DNA of 64,000 nucleotides from Weimeria sp002480925 (GCF_052064335.1 NZ_JBQHVU010000005.1:62001-126000); one strand, 5' to 3'; numbered from the stretch's first letter, positions 16,634 to 24,825 are shown. Notes: a model not told the origin generated them from the letters alone. Numbers and translations: made by a program.

Positions 16634-18130
16634 ATGAGTAATTATCAGTACTATGAATATCAGCCGGGTGGTGATGACGGCAGCAATAATCAGGACAATG
16701 GCTATAATCCATACAATGGCCAGTATAACGGGCCCGAGCATCCGAGGAAGGAAAAGAAGCCTCATCCTGCAGCAAAGTTTGTAGGAAAGGCTGTTGCAGC
16801 AGCTCTTATCTTCGGGCTTGTAGCAGGTCCCGTCACCTACGGAGCCAACAGACTGACCAGCCATATTGCCGGCGGCGATCAGAGCGAGCAGACCAGTAGC
16901 GGAACAGACTCGTCCAATCAGATCTCCTCGACAGCTACATCAAAGAATGAGGCAAATGATGATGTATCAGCAATAGCAAGTGAGACGCTTCCTTCTATTG
17001 TACAGGTGACCAACATGTCACTTGAGAAGGTCCAGAGCTGGTTTGGCACTTCGTCAACGCCTACCAAGAGCCTTGGAAGCGGAGTCATCTTCAAGCAGGA
17101 TGACAAGTATCTCTACATTGCTACCAACAATCATGTGGTAAGCAATTCCAACAGCCTTTCTGTTACCTTCAATGACAACAAGAGTGTGACTGGTGAGGTC
17201 GTTGGTACAGATGTGCAGTCAGATCTGGCAGTGATAAGGATCAAGCTTTCATCGATCAAGGACAGCACAAAGAAGGCTATCAAGGTAGCTACATTAGGAT
17301 CTTCTGCATCACTTAAGGTTGGCCAGCAGGCAATAGTTATCGGAAATGCTCTAGGATACGGCCAGTCCGTTACCACCGGAGTCGTAAGTGCTCTGAACAG
17401 AGAGGTTTCCATCCAGAATGAGGACAATGGAAAGACCTATACCCAGGAGATGATCCAGACATCCGCAGCCGTTAACTCAGGAAATTCAGGCGGTGCCCTT
17501 CTCAATTCAAAGGGTCAGGTCGTAGGTATAGTATCCGCCAAGTATTCAAGCAGCGGTTCATCTACCAATGCATCGATCGAGGGCATGGGATTTGCCATTC
17601 CTATCGACAATGCAAAGACTATAATCGACCAGCTGATGTCCACAGGAAAGGTAACAAACAGACCAGGCTTAAAGAACCAATCCTCCTCGTCCTCTTCTGA
17701 AAGCACCAGTGATCAGGGCTTCTTAGGAATCCAGGGAGCTGATATCTCATCTGAGATGGCTCAGTCCTACAACATGCCTCAGGGTGTCTATGTGACAAAG
17801 GTCGTTTCAGGCAGCCCTGCAAAGAAGGCCGGCATCAAGAAGGGTGACGTGATAACCGGAGTCGATGGCAATAATATTTCATCGATGTCATCCTTAAGAG
17901 AGTATATCTCAAGCAAGAAGAAGGGTGATAAGGTAAAGGTTGCTGTTGCAACTGTAGAGAATGACTATAAGTCAAAGAACGTGACCGTCACTCTTATATC
18001 GAGACCGACTGACGATTCGGATTCCGGAAGCAGCGGAGACGACAATGGCAGTCAGTACGATGAGGGTAATGATGACAACAGCTTCGGTAACGGCGGTCTC
18101 TATGACTGGAGCCAGATATTCGGGAACTGA
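16634..18130 (+). CDS. Membrane-anchored HtrA/DegP-type serine protease
   Basis: A 498-residue protein. A Tyr/Asn/Gly-rich cytoplasmic tail (about 1-45) leads to a membrane anchor (about 48-68). After a Ser/Thr-rich linker comes a trypsin-like domain with the triad seen as TNNHVV (His), DLAVIRI (Asp) and NSGNSGGAL (Ser). One PDZ domain follows (FLGIQGADI...GVYVTKVVSGSPAKKAGIKKGD), and the tail is Asp/Ser/Gly-rich. It should degrade or refold damaged exported proteins on the outer face of the membrane. A GAGGTAAGGA site precedes the ATG. The 105-base gap from glmS has a TATAAT at 16582-16587 but no convincing -35. A strong terminator follows. Confidence 0.92.
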   Translation: MSNYQYYEYQPGGDDGSNNQDNGYNPYNGQYNGPEHPRKEKKPHPAAKFVGKAVAAALIFGLVAGPVTYGANRLTSHIAGGDQSEQTSSGTDSSNQISSTATSKNEANDDVSAIASETLPSIVQVTNMSLEKVQSWFGTSSTPTKSLGSGVIFKQDDKYLYIATNNHVVSNSNSLSVTFNDNKSVTGEVVGTDVQSDLAVIRIKLSSIKDSTKKAIKVATLGSSASLKVGQQAIVIGNALGYGQSVTTGVVSALNREVSIQNEDNGKTYTQEMIQTSAAVNSGNSGGALLNSKGQVVGIVSAKYSSSGSSTNASIEGMGFAIPIDNAKTIIDQLMSTGKVTNRPGLKNQSSSSSSESTSDQGFLGIQGADISSEMAQSYNMPQGVYVTKVVSGSPAKKAGIKKGDVITGVDGNNISSMSSLREYISSKKKGDKVKVAVATVENDYKSKNVTVTLISRPTDDSDSGSSGDDNGSQYDEGNDDNSFGNGGLYDWSQIFGN

Positions 18131-18158
18131 TTCTTAATTTTCCATATTTTCCACATAT

Positions 18159-18193
18159 AAAGGAGTGCTTCTATTATGAAGCATTCCTTTTGT
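18159..18193 (+). terminator. Terminator of the HtrA gene
   Basis: AAAGGAGTGCTTC pairs with GAAGCATTCCTTT (one G-U) across a TATTAT loop, followed by TTTTG. Confidence 0.75.
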
Positions 18194-18259
18194 GTCCGTT
18201 CTTTCCTTTTTCGGATGGTGACTTTTTGACTTATTGGTTTTAGCATACGATGCAAATGC

Positions 18260-18288
18260 TTGTATTTACAGGAGATAAACTATATAAT
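18260..18288 (+). promoter_or_regulatory. Promoter of arcC
   Basis: TTGTAT (18260-18265) and a perfect TATAAT (18283-18288) with 17-base spacing. The leader of about 90 bases up to the ATG is GC-rich at its start and shows no clear known riboswitch. Confidence 0.6.
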
Positions 18289-18386
18289 AAGGGGGCGCGG
18301 AAGATACCGTGCTCCCTTTGTCATGCAAGGCAAGGGAATCTGTCTGAATGGTTGGGGGCAGAGTATATGCCCTAAGAAGGAGATTT

Positions 18387-19319
18387 ATGGACAAGAAAAG
18401 AATTGTTATCGCACTTGGTCATAATGCGCTTGGTACAACACTTCCTGAACAGAAGGAGGCTGCAGCCAGAAGCGCAAGGGCAGTAGCGGATTTTGTTTCG
18501 CAGGGATATCAGGTAGTAGTGACTCATTCCAATGGTCCTCAGGTAGGGATGATCCATACCGCAATGAATGAATTTTCCCAGAACTATCCTGAGTATACTG
18601 ACACACCTATGAGTGTATGCTCAGCAATGAGCCAGGGATATATAGGCTATGATCTCCAGAGTGCAATAAGGAGTGAACTTATCAATAAGGGAATATACAA
18701 GACTGTAGCAACTGTTCTGACACAGGTGACCGTTGATCCTTATGATGAGGCCTTCTACAGACCGACAAAGATAATCGGAAGACTTATGACAAAGGATGAG
18801 GCGCTTGCCCAGGAGAAGAAGGGCAACCATGTGACAGAAGTCGATGGAGGCTACAGGAGGATAGTAGCTACACCGAAGCCGCAGAGCATAGTTGAGATAG
18901 ATGCTATAAATGCTCTGCTTGATGCTGATCAGGTGGTCATTGCATGCGGAGGAGGCGGTATCCCGGTCCTCTCCCAGGATCATCTGTTAAAGGGCGCATC
19001 AGCTGTCATAGAAAAGGATACGGCAGCAGGAGTTCTGGCCGATCAGGTGGATGCAGATATGCTTATCATCCTCACCGGAACCAATAAGGTCTGCCTGAAC
19101 TTCGGCCAGTCAGATGAGAAGGCCCTTGATTTCATTTCAGTATCCGATGCCAGGAAGTATTTAGAACAGGGCCAGTTCGAGGCCGGTACTATGGCTCCTA
19201 AGATAGAGGCAGCAATAAGCTTCATCGGCGACTCTGCGATCAGGAAGACACTTATAGCAAAGCTCGATCCTGACAGACCGCTGGTCGCAGGCCGTGACGG
19301 CACAATGATAGCGAAATGA
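18387..19319 (+). CDS. arcC: Carbamate kinase
   Basis: A 310-residue amino-acid-kinase-family enzyme. It interconverts carbamoyl phosphate plus ADP with carbamate plus ATP, normally the ATP-yielding step of arginine or agmatine breakdown. Motifs are VIALGHNALG at the N-terminus, THSNGPQVG, VIACGGGGIPV, AAGVLADQVDADMLIILT and the FEAGTMAPKIEAA segment. The ATG at 18387 has AAGGAG just upstream; an in-frame ATG at 18348 lacks one. No arcA or arcB is next to it, so it stands alone here. Its TGA stop is inside a 12-base motif that begins a stem-loop repeat array also found after the radical SAM gene. Confidence 0.93.
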   Translation: MDKKRIVIALGHNALGTTLPEQKEAAARSARAVADFVSQGYQVVVTHSNGPQVGMIHTAMNEFSQNYPEYTDTPMSVCSAMSQGYIGYDLQSAIRSELINKGIYKTVATVLTQVTVDPYDEAFYRPTKIIGRLMTKDEALAQEKKGNHVTEVDGGYRRIVATPKPQSIVEIDAINALLDADQVVIACGGGGIPVLSQDHLLKGASAVIEKDTAAGVLADQVDADMLIILTGTNKVCLNFGQSDEKALDFISVSDARKYLEQGQFEAGTMAPKIEAAISFIGDSAIRKTLIAKLDPDRPLVAGRDGTMIAK

Positions 19320-19539
19320 CCGAAAGCTTCGAGATGAGAGCAAGCCAAAGGCGAAGCTCGAGGCTGAAAGTTTCGAGATGAGAGCAAGCTGAAAGCGAAG
19401 CTCGAATCCGAAACGAAGCCGTTCTTTGAGATTAATGAGAGCGAGCCATAGGCGAAGCTCGAATTTAGCGAAAAGAACTTCCTTGTTAGAGAGAACGAGT
19501 CGAAGACGAAGTTCGAGCTTAACGAAGACAGCTTCCTTG
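19316..19539 (+). repeat. 3'-UTR stem-loop array, copy 1
   Basis: The array begins with ATGACCGAAAGC, which contains the arcC stop. Four 22-nt stem-loops lie at 19338-19359, 19382-19403, 19439-19460 and 19493-19514. All share one plan: 4-bp outer stem, 2-nt side loop (GA/AA), 3-bp inner stem, 3-nt loop, inner stem, 3-nt side loop (GAA), outer stem. The last two are exactly 54 nt apart. The stems covary (GAGC/GCTC and GAAC/GTTC; GCC/GGC, GCT/AGC and GTC/GAC). Bases 19420-19539 match 56347-56466 with 2 differences in 120. Reading frames are not conserved between copies, so it is not coding. Confidence 0.85.
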
Positions 19540-19565
19540 ATCAGGAATCAGGGAAGTAACTTTTA
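19532..19565 (+). terminator. Hairpin closing repeat array copy 1
   Basis: CTTCCTTGAT pairs with ATCAGGGAAG (one G-U) around CAGGA, followed by TAACTTTTA. The left arm is built from the repeat's own CTTCCTTG linker. The T-run is weak, so termination may be partial and read into pyk. Confidence 0.5.
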
Positions 19566-19593
19566 CTTATATAATAGAATATTAGGAGAAACA

Positions 19594-21024
19594 ATGGAAT
19601 ACCGAAGAAAAACCAAGATAATATGTACACTGGGCCCGGCCTCTGAGTCGCCTGAGACCATGAAGGAGCTTATAGAGGCAGGTATGAACGTGGCCAGATT
19701 TAATTTTTTTCATGGAAGCCATGAGGAGCATCTGGGAAGACTTCGTACCTTAAGACAGCTGAGGAAGGAGACAGGTAAACCTGTAGCGGCTCTTCTTGAT
19801 ACCAAGGGACCGGAGATCAGGTTAAAGAATTTCAAGCAGGGAGGAGTGGATCTTGTCGATGATCAGATCTTTACTCTTACGACGAGGGATGTCGAGGGAG
19901 ATAAGGATATAGTATCGATCACATATAAGGATCTGCCCAAGGATGTGTCTGAGGGAGTCCATATCCTGATAGATGACGGGCTTGTGGAGATGGTAGTGCA
20001 GAAGGTGAGCGAGACAGATATCACCTGCAGGGTCGTAAATGGCGGCCATATCTCAGACAAAAAGGGTGTAAATGTCCCTAACGCAGAGCTTTCGATGCCT
20101 TTTGTAAGCCCAAGGGATTACAAGGACCTGGTGTTCGGGGTAAAGGAGGACTTCGATTTTGTCGCAGCTTCATTTACCAGGACAGCCGATGATATCAACG
20201 ATATCAGAAAAATTCTGAAGGAGCATGGCGGAGAAAAGATCCAGATCATAGCAAAGATAGAAAATAATCAGGGAATCAAGAATATCGATTCTATAATAGA
20301 TGCAGCGGATGGAATAATGGTTGCCCGTGGAGATATGGGAGTTGAGATTCCGCTTGAGGATGTGCCTGTGATCCAGAAGATGATCATCAAAAAGGTATAT
20401 GAGGCGGGAAAATTCGTTGTAACAGCAACCCAGATGCTTGATTCCATGATCACACATCCGAGACCGACAAGAGCCGAGGCGACAGATGTGGCAAATGCTG
20501 TCTACGATGGCACATCAGCCATAATGCTTTCCGGAGAGACGGCAGCCGGAAAATATCCGGTTGAGGCAGTGCGTACAATGGATAAGATCGCAAAGAGAAC
20601 AGAGCAGGACATCCATTATCTGAACAGGATGATAAAAAACGAAAGGGAAAGAAGCGGTGAGAATTCCATAACTGACGGAATCACTCATTCGGCCTGTATG
20701 CTTGCCGGTGACCTGAATGCTACAGCTATCGTCACGGTAACCAAGTCGGGACGCACTGCCCATGCGGTATCAAAGTTCCGTCCTGCATCACCGATCATTG
20801 CAGGATGCATAGACGAGAAGGTATGCCGTCAGATGAATCTCTGCTGGAGCACAACTCCTATAATGATCTCTGAGGAAAAGGATGCTGAGGAGCTCTTTGC
20901 ACATACATTAAAGAAATGTGAGGAAGAGGGACTGCTTACCGAGGGTGATGTGGTCGTTCTTATAGCAGGCGTCCCTCTTGGGATTTCTGGTACAACAAAT
21001 CTGATCAAGGCTCAGATGGTCTGA
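19594..21024 (+). CDS. pyk: Pyruvate kinase
   Basis: A 476-residue enzyme converting phosphoenolpyruvate and ADP to pyruvate and ATP. It shows KTKIICTLGPAS at the start, LLDTKGPEIR, IIAKIENNQGI with the catalytic Lys, DGIMVARGDMGVEIP and VTATQMLDSM; the C-terminal domain ends at MVNL-like KAQMV. There is no extra C-terminal PEP-utiliser domain. One oddity: the metal-site block NFSHG reads NFFHG, with Phe39 where Ser normally helps bind K+, although the Glu of KGPEIR typical of K+-dependent forms is kept. The ATG at 19594 has AGGAG upstream; the longer frame into the repeat is not used. A TATAAT sits at 19570-19575. Confidence 0.93.
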   Translation: MEYRRKTKIICTLGPASESPETMKELIEAGMNVARFNFFHGSHEEHLGRLRTLRQLRKETGKPVAALLDTKGPEIRLKNFKQGGVDLVDDQIFTLTTRDVEGDKDIVSITYKDLPKDVSEGVHILIDDGLVEMVVQKVSETDITCRVVNGGHISDKKGVNVPNAELSMPFVSPRDYKDLVFGVKEDFDFVAASFTRTADDINDIRKILKEHGGEKIQIIAKIENNQGIKNIDSIIDAADGIMVARGDMGVEIPLEDVPVIQKMIIKKVYEAGKFVVTATQMLDSMITHPRPTRAEATDVANAVYDGTSAIMLSGETAAGKYPVEAVRTMDKIAKRTEQDIHYLNRMIKNERERSGENSITDGITHSACMLAGDLNATAIVTVTKSGRTAHAVSKFRPASPIIAGCIDEKVCRQMNLCWSTTPIMISEEKDAEELFAHTLKKCEEEGLLTEGDVVVLIAGVPLGISGTTNLIKAQMV

Positions 21025-21400
21025 GAACCTTGTCTTCATACAGAGCATAGGCCTTTTTTATGGCCTCAAAGGTCTCGGAAGAGACATAATGCTCCATTCT
21101 GCAGGCGTCTCTGGTGGCTATATCCTCAGGGACGCCCATTTTTTTGAATGCATTTGAGAGGAACTTGTGCCTCTCATACATCTGCTTAGCTATTGCGAGC
21201 CCAGAATCTGTAAGAGTGATATGATTGTGCTCGTCTATATTTACATATCCATTTTCCTTAAGCTGCTTCATGAAAACTGAAACCGTAGCTCTGGCATATC
21301 CGAAATAATTACATATATCTGTAGCACGGACATAATCCTTCTGCTCTGAAAGAATAAGAATGGATTCCAGGTAATCCTGCGCTGATTCCTGCATTTTCAT
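21005..21400 (-). CDS. DtxR/MntR-family metal-dependent repressor
   Basis: A 131-residue regulator. The N-terminal winged helix (SAQDYLESILILSEQ, VRATDICNYFGYARATVSVFMKQLKENGY) is followed by the dimerisation/metal domain with the metal ligands in RHKFLSNAFKKMGV and RDACRMEHYVS (Cys, Glu, His). There is no SH3-like C-terminal domain, as in MntR-type and short iron-type members. The ATG at 21400 has AAGGAGG upstream. It is divergent from the feo operon, whose promoter carries a TTAG...CTAA dyad, so it is probably its Fe(II)-dependent repressor. Its 3' end overlaps pyk by 20 bases in convergent orientation. Confidence 0.88.
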   Translation of the reverse strand: MKMQESAQDYLESILILSEQKDYVRATDICNYFGYARATVSVFMKQLKENGYVNIDEHNHITLTDSGLAIAKQMYERHKFLSNAFKKMGVPEDIATRDACRMEHYVSSETFEAIKKAYALYEDKVLRPSEP

Positions 21401-21419
21401 AAAAAATTCCTCCTTTATC

Positions 21420-21437
21420 GTATCCTTATAATGATAC
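21420..21437. promoter_or_regulatory. Inverted repeat upstream of the DtxR-family gene
   Basis: GTATC-CTTATAAT-GATAC lies just upstream of the regulator's ribosome site on the minus strand. It may be an autoregulatory operator or part of the promoter. Confidence 0.35.
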
Positions 21438-21492
21438 AACATCCAACTCTTAAAAGCAAACCCGCCATTTTGTTAGGGAAGACTTATTTTTC

Positions 21493-21521
21493 TTGACAAT
21501 GATGTTAGTCTATGCTAATAT
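21493..21521 (+). promoter_or_regulatory. feo promoter with DtxR-type operator
   Basis: A consensus TTGACA (21493-21498) and TAATAT (21516-21521) are 17 bases apart. The dyad ATGTTAG-TCTATG-CTAATAT (21502-21521, one mismatch between arms) fills the spacer and covers the -10. The TTAG/CTAA cores match the DtxR/IdeR box idea, so metal-loaded repressor would shut the operon. Confidence 0.6.
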
Positions 21522-21565
21522 AACTGATGCAAGGCATGACTAACAAATAGAAAGAAGGGAAAGCT

Positions 21566-21826
21566 ATGTTGCCATTATCTTTTGCACGAACTGGAGAGGA
21601 AGTTATGGTATCAAAGATCTCTGGCTCCGATCAGATGAAGCAGCACCTCTGCGATCTGGGCTTTGTCATTGGAAGCAGGGTGAATATAATCAGCCAGTCA
21701 GGAAACGGAAATATGATCGTAAATCTGAAGGGTTCACGACTGGCCATTACCGATCAGATGGCTGCAAAGGTTTTTGTGGTTTTGTCAGAGACAAAAAAAG
21801 CGGTAGAAATGGAGGTATTCAAGTGA
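21566..21826 (+). CDS. feoA: FeoA-domain protein (first copy)
   Basis: An 86-residue cytoplasmic protein with the SH3-like FeoA fold: PLSFARTGEEVMVSKISG, then the DLGFVIGSRVNIISQ strand pair and GSRLAITDQMA. FeoA supports Fe(II) transport by FeoB. Upstream there is a GAAGGGAAAG site. The GTG of the second feoA overlaps its stop as GTGA, implying translational coupling. The tail after the domain is short and charged. Confidence 0.88.
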   Translation: MLPLSFARTGEEVMVSKISGSDQMKQHLCDLGFVIGSRVNIISQSGNGNMIVNLKGSRLAITDQMAAKVFVVLSETKKAVEMEVFK

Positions 21827-22044
21827 GGACGCTGCGTGATATAAGGGTAGGGGAGACTGCCAGAGTGAGATCGATCCACGGAGCCGGGGCTCTTAAGCGC
21901 AGGATCATGGATATGGGGATCACAAAGGGCACAGAAATATATGTCCGTCGTATAGCTCCGCTGGGGGATCCTGTAGAGGTAACTGTTCGGGGATTCGAGC
22001 TGTCGCTTCGAAAGGATGATGCGGATATACTTGAGATGGAATAA
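21823..22044 (+). CDS. feoA: FeoA-domain protein (second copy)
   Basis: A 73-residue FeoA-fold protein starting at a GTG that overlaps the previous stop. The motifs are GETARVRSIHGAGALKRRIMDMGITKG, IAPLGDPVEVTVRGFELSLRK and a C-terminal DADILEM. Two different feoA genes ahead of feoB are common in Clostridia and may form a heteromeric regulator on FeoB's cytoplasmic face. It is 20 bases ahead of feoB. Confidence 0.9.
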   Translation: MRTLRDIRVGETARVRSIHGAGALKRRIMDMGITKGTEIYVRRIAPLGDPVEVTVRGFELSLRKDDADILEME

Positions 22045-22064
22045 AGGATGATCAGGAGGAAACG

Positions 22065-24278
22065 ATGGAGATAAGGATCGCGCTTGCGGGAAATCCGAAC
22101 TGCGGTAAAACAACTCTCTTTAATGCGCTTACAGGTGCCAATCAGTATGTGGGTAACTGGCCGGGCGTTACTGTAGAGAAAAAGGAAGGACGTCTTAAGG
22201 AAAATAAGGATGTGATAATTCAGGATCTGCCTGGTATCTATTCACTTAGTCCTTATACCCTTGAGGAGGTCGTCGCAAGGGACTATCTTGTAAAAGACAG
22301 ACCCGACGCCATTTTAAACATTATAGATGGAAGCAATATAGAGAGAAACCTCTATCTGACCACCCAGCTTATCGAGGTCGGCATTCCTGTTGTAATGGCG
22401 ATAAATATGATGGATGTCGTCCGTAAAAACGGGGATAATATCGATACAAAAAAGCTTGCCGATGCCCTTGGATGTCAGATCATAGAGATATCCGCCCTCA
22501 GGGGAGAAAATATCACAGAGGCCGCACGACTTGCTCTAAAGGCTGCCATGACAAAGAAATCCGGTGAGCTGCCTCACGTCTTCACAGGCTCTGTAGAGCA
22601 TGCGATCGCCCATATAGAAGAGTCCCTGGGCAGATATGTTCCGAAGGATCAGGAGAGATGGTATGCTATAAAGACCTTCGAAAGAGATGAGAAGGCCTTA
22701 AAGGACTTTGCGATCCCTGCAGCAGTAATGGACGAGATCGAGGGCCACATAAGGGACTGCGAGAAGGAGATGGATGATGATGCCGAATCGATAATCACGA
22801 ATCAGAGATATAATTATATCACCGGGCTGATCAGTAAGTGCGTGAAGAAGGGCCATGAAAAGGGAGCACTTTCTGCCTCTGACAGGATCGATAGGATAGT
22901 GACCAACAGATGGCTGGCCCTTCCTGTCTTTGTCGGAATCATGTTTCTCGTCTATTATGTAGGCCTATCGCTTGCAGGCGGACCGCTTACGGACTGGACA
23001 AACGATACACTGTTCGGAGCCTGGATAGAGGATGGATTCATGCGTCCGCTTCTGCACCACATAGGAGCATCCGCATGGGTAGAGTCCCTTGTCGTAGACG
23101 GAATAATAAATGGTATAGCAACCCCTCTGGGCTTTGTGCCTCAGATGGCCATCATCTTTCTTCTGCTTGGTTTCCTTGAGGACTGCGGATATATGTCGAG
23201 AGTGGCATTTATAATGGACAGGATATTCAGAAGGTTCGGACTTTCGGGAAAGTCATTTATTCCTTTCCTCATCTCATCAGGATGCGGGGTTCCGGGCATC
23301 ATGTCGACTCGTACTATAGAGAGTGAGAAGGACCGTCGCATGACAATGATGACCACTACCATGATACCGTGCGGAGCCAAGCTTCCGGTCATTGCAGCTA
23401 TAGGCGGATATGTACTCGGAGCTGATAAATGGTGGTTTGCGCCCGTCTGCTATTTCGCCGGGATCGGAATTGTGATAATATACTGTATTATCCTGAAGAA
23501 GACAAAGGAGTTCGCGGGTGAGCCTGTACCTTTCGTAATGGAACTTCCGGCCTATCATCTTCCTACTATAAGGAACCTCCTGCTTCATATGTGGGAGAGA
23601 CTGTGGGCCTTTATAAAGAAGGCAGGAACGATACTCTTCTTCTGCTGCGCAGTGATGTGGTTCCTCTCATCGTTCGGAATAGAGGGCGGAGCCTTTGGAC
23701 TGGTTGACAATACAGCAAATTCCATCCTTGCAGCTATAGGTGGATTCCTGGCTCCTGTATTCTATCCGCTTGGCTTCGGCCACTGGCAGGCGGTTGGGGC
23801 TACTCTTTCAGGATTTGTTGCAAAGGAGCAGCTTGTCGGAACACTTTCTATCGTATCAAAGCTCGGAGCGGACGTGACAGACGCAGTGACTCAGAGCGGC
23901 TATCATTTCAATGCACTTCGTGATGCCTTCAGTGAGTTCTTCGGCTATGGAAGTGCTCATACCGGGGCTACGATGGGAGCGATCGCCTTCCTTGTATTCA
24001 ATATCTTCGACAGCCCGTGCCTTGCAGCTATTTCCACAATGGCAAAGGAAATGGGCGATCGCAGGAAATTCTGGAAGGCAATAGCATTCCAGAATATATC
24101 AGCCTGGTGTGTGACCTATATGGTATATCAGATAATTGGACTCTTCAACGGAGTACCTTTCACAGGCTGGACTATCGGGGCCTTCATAGTGCTTGGGATC
24201 TATATCTATCTTCTGGTGAGGCCAGATCCTGACAGGAAGTATATACAGGAAGAGAGGACTGCGAAAGTGCCTGAATGA
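22065..24278 (+). CDS. feoB: Ferrous iron transporter FeoB
   Basis: A 737-residue inner-membrane transporter. The N-terminal G domain has GNPNCGKTT (G1), DLPGIYSL (G3) and NMMD (G4, near residue 122). It is followed by the helical GDI-like domain and a transmembrane half with two Gate motifs (ISSGCGVPGIMSTRTI and the TTTMIPCGAKLPV region) and about eight or more hydrophobic segments. It imports Fe2+, driven or gated by GTP hydrolysis. An AGGAGGAAACG site precedes the ATG. Operon order is feoA-feoA-feoB-Cys-rich protein-HMA protein, under a DtxR-type operator. Confidence 0.96.
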   Translation: MEIRIALAGNPNCGKTTLFNALTGANQYVGNWPGVTVEKKEGRLKENKDVIIQDLPGIYSLSPYTLEEVVARDYLVKDRPDAILNIIDGSNIERNLYLTTQLIEVGIPVVMAINMMDVVRKNGDNIDTKKLADALGCQIIEISALRGENITEAARLALKAAMTKKSGELPHVFTGSVEHAIAHIEESLGRYVPKDQERWYAIKTFERDEKALKDFAIPAAVMDEIEGHIRDCEKEMDDDAESIITNQRYNYITGLISKCVKKGHEKGALSASDRIDRIVTNRWLALPVFVGIMFLVYYVGLSLAGGPLTDWTNDTLFGAWIEDGFMRPLLHHIGASAWVESLVVDGIINGIATPLGFVPQMAIIFLLLGFLEDCGYMSRVAFIMDRIFRRFGLSGKSFIPFLISSGCGVPGIMSTRTIESEKDRRMTMMTTTMIPCGAKLPVIAAIGGYVLGADKWWFAPVCYFAGIGIVIIYCIILKKTKEFAGEPVPFVMELPAYHLPTIRNLLLHMWERLWAFIKKAGTILFFCCAVMWFLSSFGIEGGAFGLVDNTANSILAAIGGFLAPVFYPLGFGHWQAVGATLSGFVAKEQLVGTLSIVSKLGADVTDAVTQSGYHFNALRDAFSEFFGYGSAHTGATMGAIAFLVFNIFDSPCLAAISTMAKEMGDRRKFWKAIAFQNISAWCVTYMVYQIIGLFNGVPFTGWTIGAFIVLGIYIYLLVRPDPDRKYIQEERTAKVPE

Positions 24279-24304
24279 CTTTGACAAAAAAGGAGGCTAT
24301 AGCT

Positions 24305-24541
24305 ATGGCGGATATAATAGTTCTTATAATACTTGGAGCTGCAATGGTTCTTGCGCTTTCTTCCGTGATCCGCGATAAAAGAAACGGGAGAAGAACCTGC
24401 GGATATGCCTGCGGAGACGAGGTATGCAGGGGCAGATGCGGATATGTGAATACCGGACATCTGTCACGAACTGAAAGAAAGGAAATAAAGGAGGCGGTCC
24501 GTAACCTTAAGGCAAAGCAGAAGGCCGCTTCCAGAGGCTGA
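24305..24541 (+). CDS. FeoB-associated Cys-rich membrane protein
   Basis: A 78-residue protein: one N-terminal membrane segment (about residues 3-22) followed by a cytoplasmic CGYACGDEVCRGRCG cluster of four Cys, then a basic helix. This matches the small FeoB-associated Cys-rich family (FeoC-like position, PF12669). The cysteines probably bind iron or an Fe-S cluster and may modulate FeoB. The ATG at 24305 was chosen because AAGGAGG lies upstream; an ATG at 24275 overlapping the feoB stop has no such site. Confidence 0.82.
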   Translation: MADIIVLIILGAAMVLALSSVIRDKRNGRRTCGYACGDEVCRGRCGYVNTGHLSRTERKEIKEAVRNLKAKQKAASRG

Positions 24542-24544
24542 TCC

Positions 24545-24823
24545 ATGAAAAAGATTGTTCTTACAATAGATGGCATGATGTGCGCAATGTGTGAGGCTCA
24601 TGTGAAGGATGCCATAAGAAGCAGATTTCCCGGAGCTAAGAAGCTTAAGGCGGATCATTCATCAGGTCATGTGTCTTTTATACTTGAAGAGGATATGCCC
24701 TTTCAGATCTTAAAGCACGATCTTAGGTCAGCTCTTGACAGCACAGGATACAGACTTTTGGATGCAGAGGAACAGGACCCTGCACCCAAAAAGGGCTTTT
24801 TCGCCAGATTTAAAAACCGCTGA
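24545..24823 (+). CDS. Heavy-metal-associated (HMA) domain protein
   Basis: A 92-residue protein with a single ferredoxin-like HMA domain (about residues 1-72). The metal-binding loop is DGMMCAMCEAHVKDAI (Cys13, Cys16), as in CopZ-type copper chaperones. The C-terminal tail is basic and Pro/Lys/Phe-rich. It is the last gene of the iron operon, 3 bases after the Cys-rich protein, and is followed by a perfect 12-bp hairpin. A copper or other soft-metal link to iron uptake is possible. No P-type ATPase is nearby. Confidence 0.85.
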   Translation: MKKIVLTIDGMMCAMCEAHVKDAIRSRFPGAKKLKADHSSGHVSFILEEDMPFQILKHDLRSALDSTGYRLLDAEEQDPAPKKGFFARFKNR

Positions 24824-24825
24824 AA

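Noticed and set aside
18348..18386. Earlier arcC start
   Set aside because: No ribosome site precedes 18348 and the added residues have no carbamate kinase homology.
19316..19540. CRISPR-like array
   Set aside because: The units are imperfect, only partly at regular 54-nt spacing, lack unique spacers, and have internal stem covariation; no cas genes are nearby.
19426..19593. N-terminal extension of pyruvate kinase through the repeat
   Set aside because: The extension is repeat-derived, Arg/Ser-rich and not homologous to pyruvate kinase; the ATG at 19594 has a good ribosome site and the normal N-terminus.
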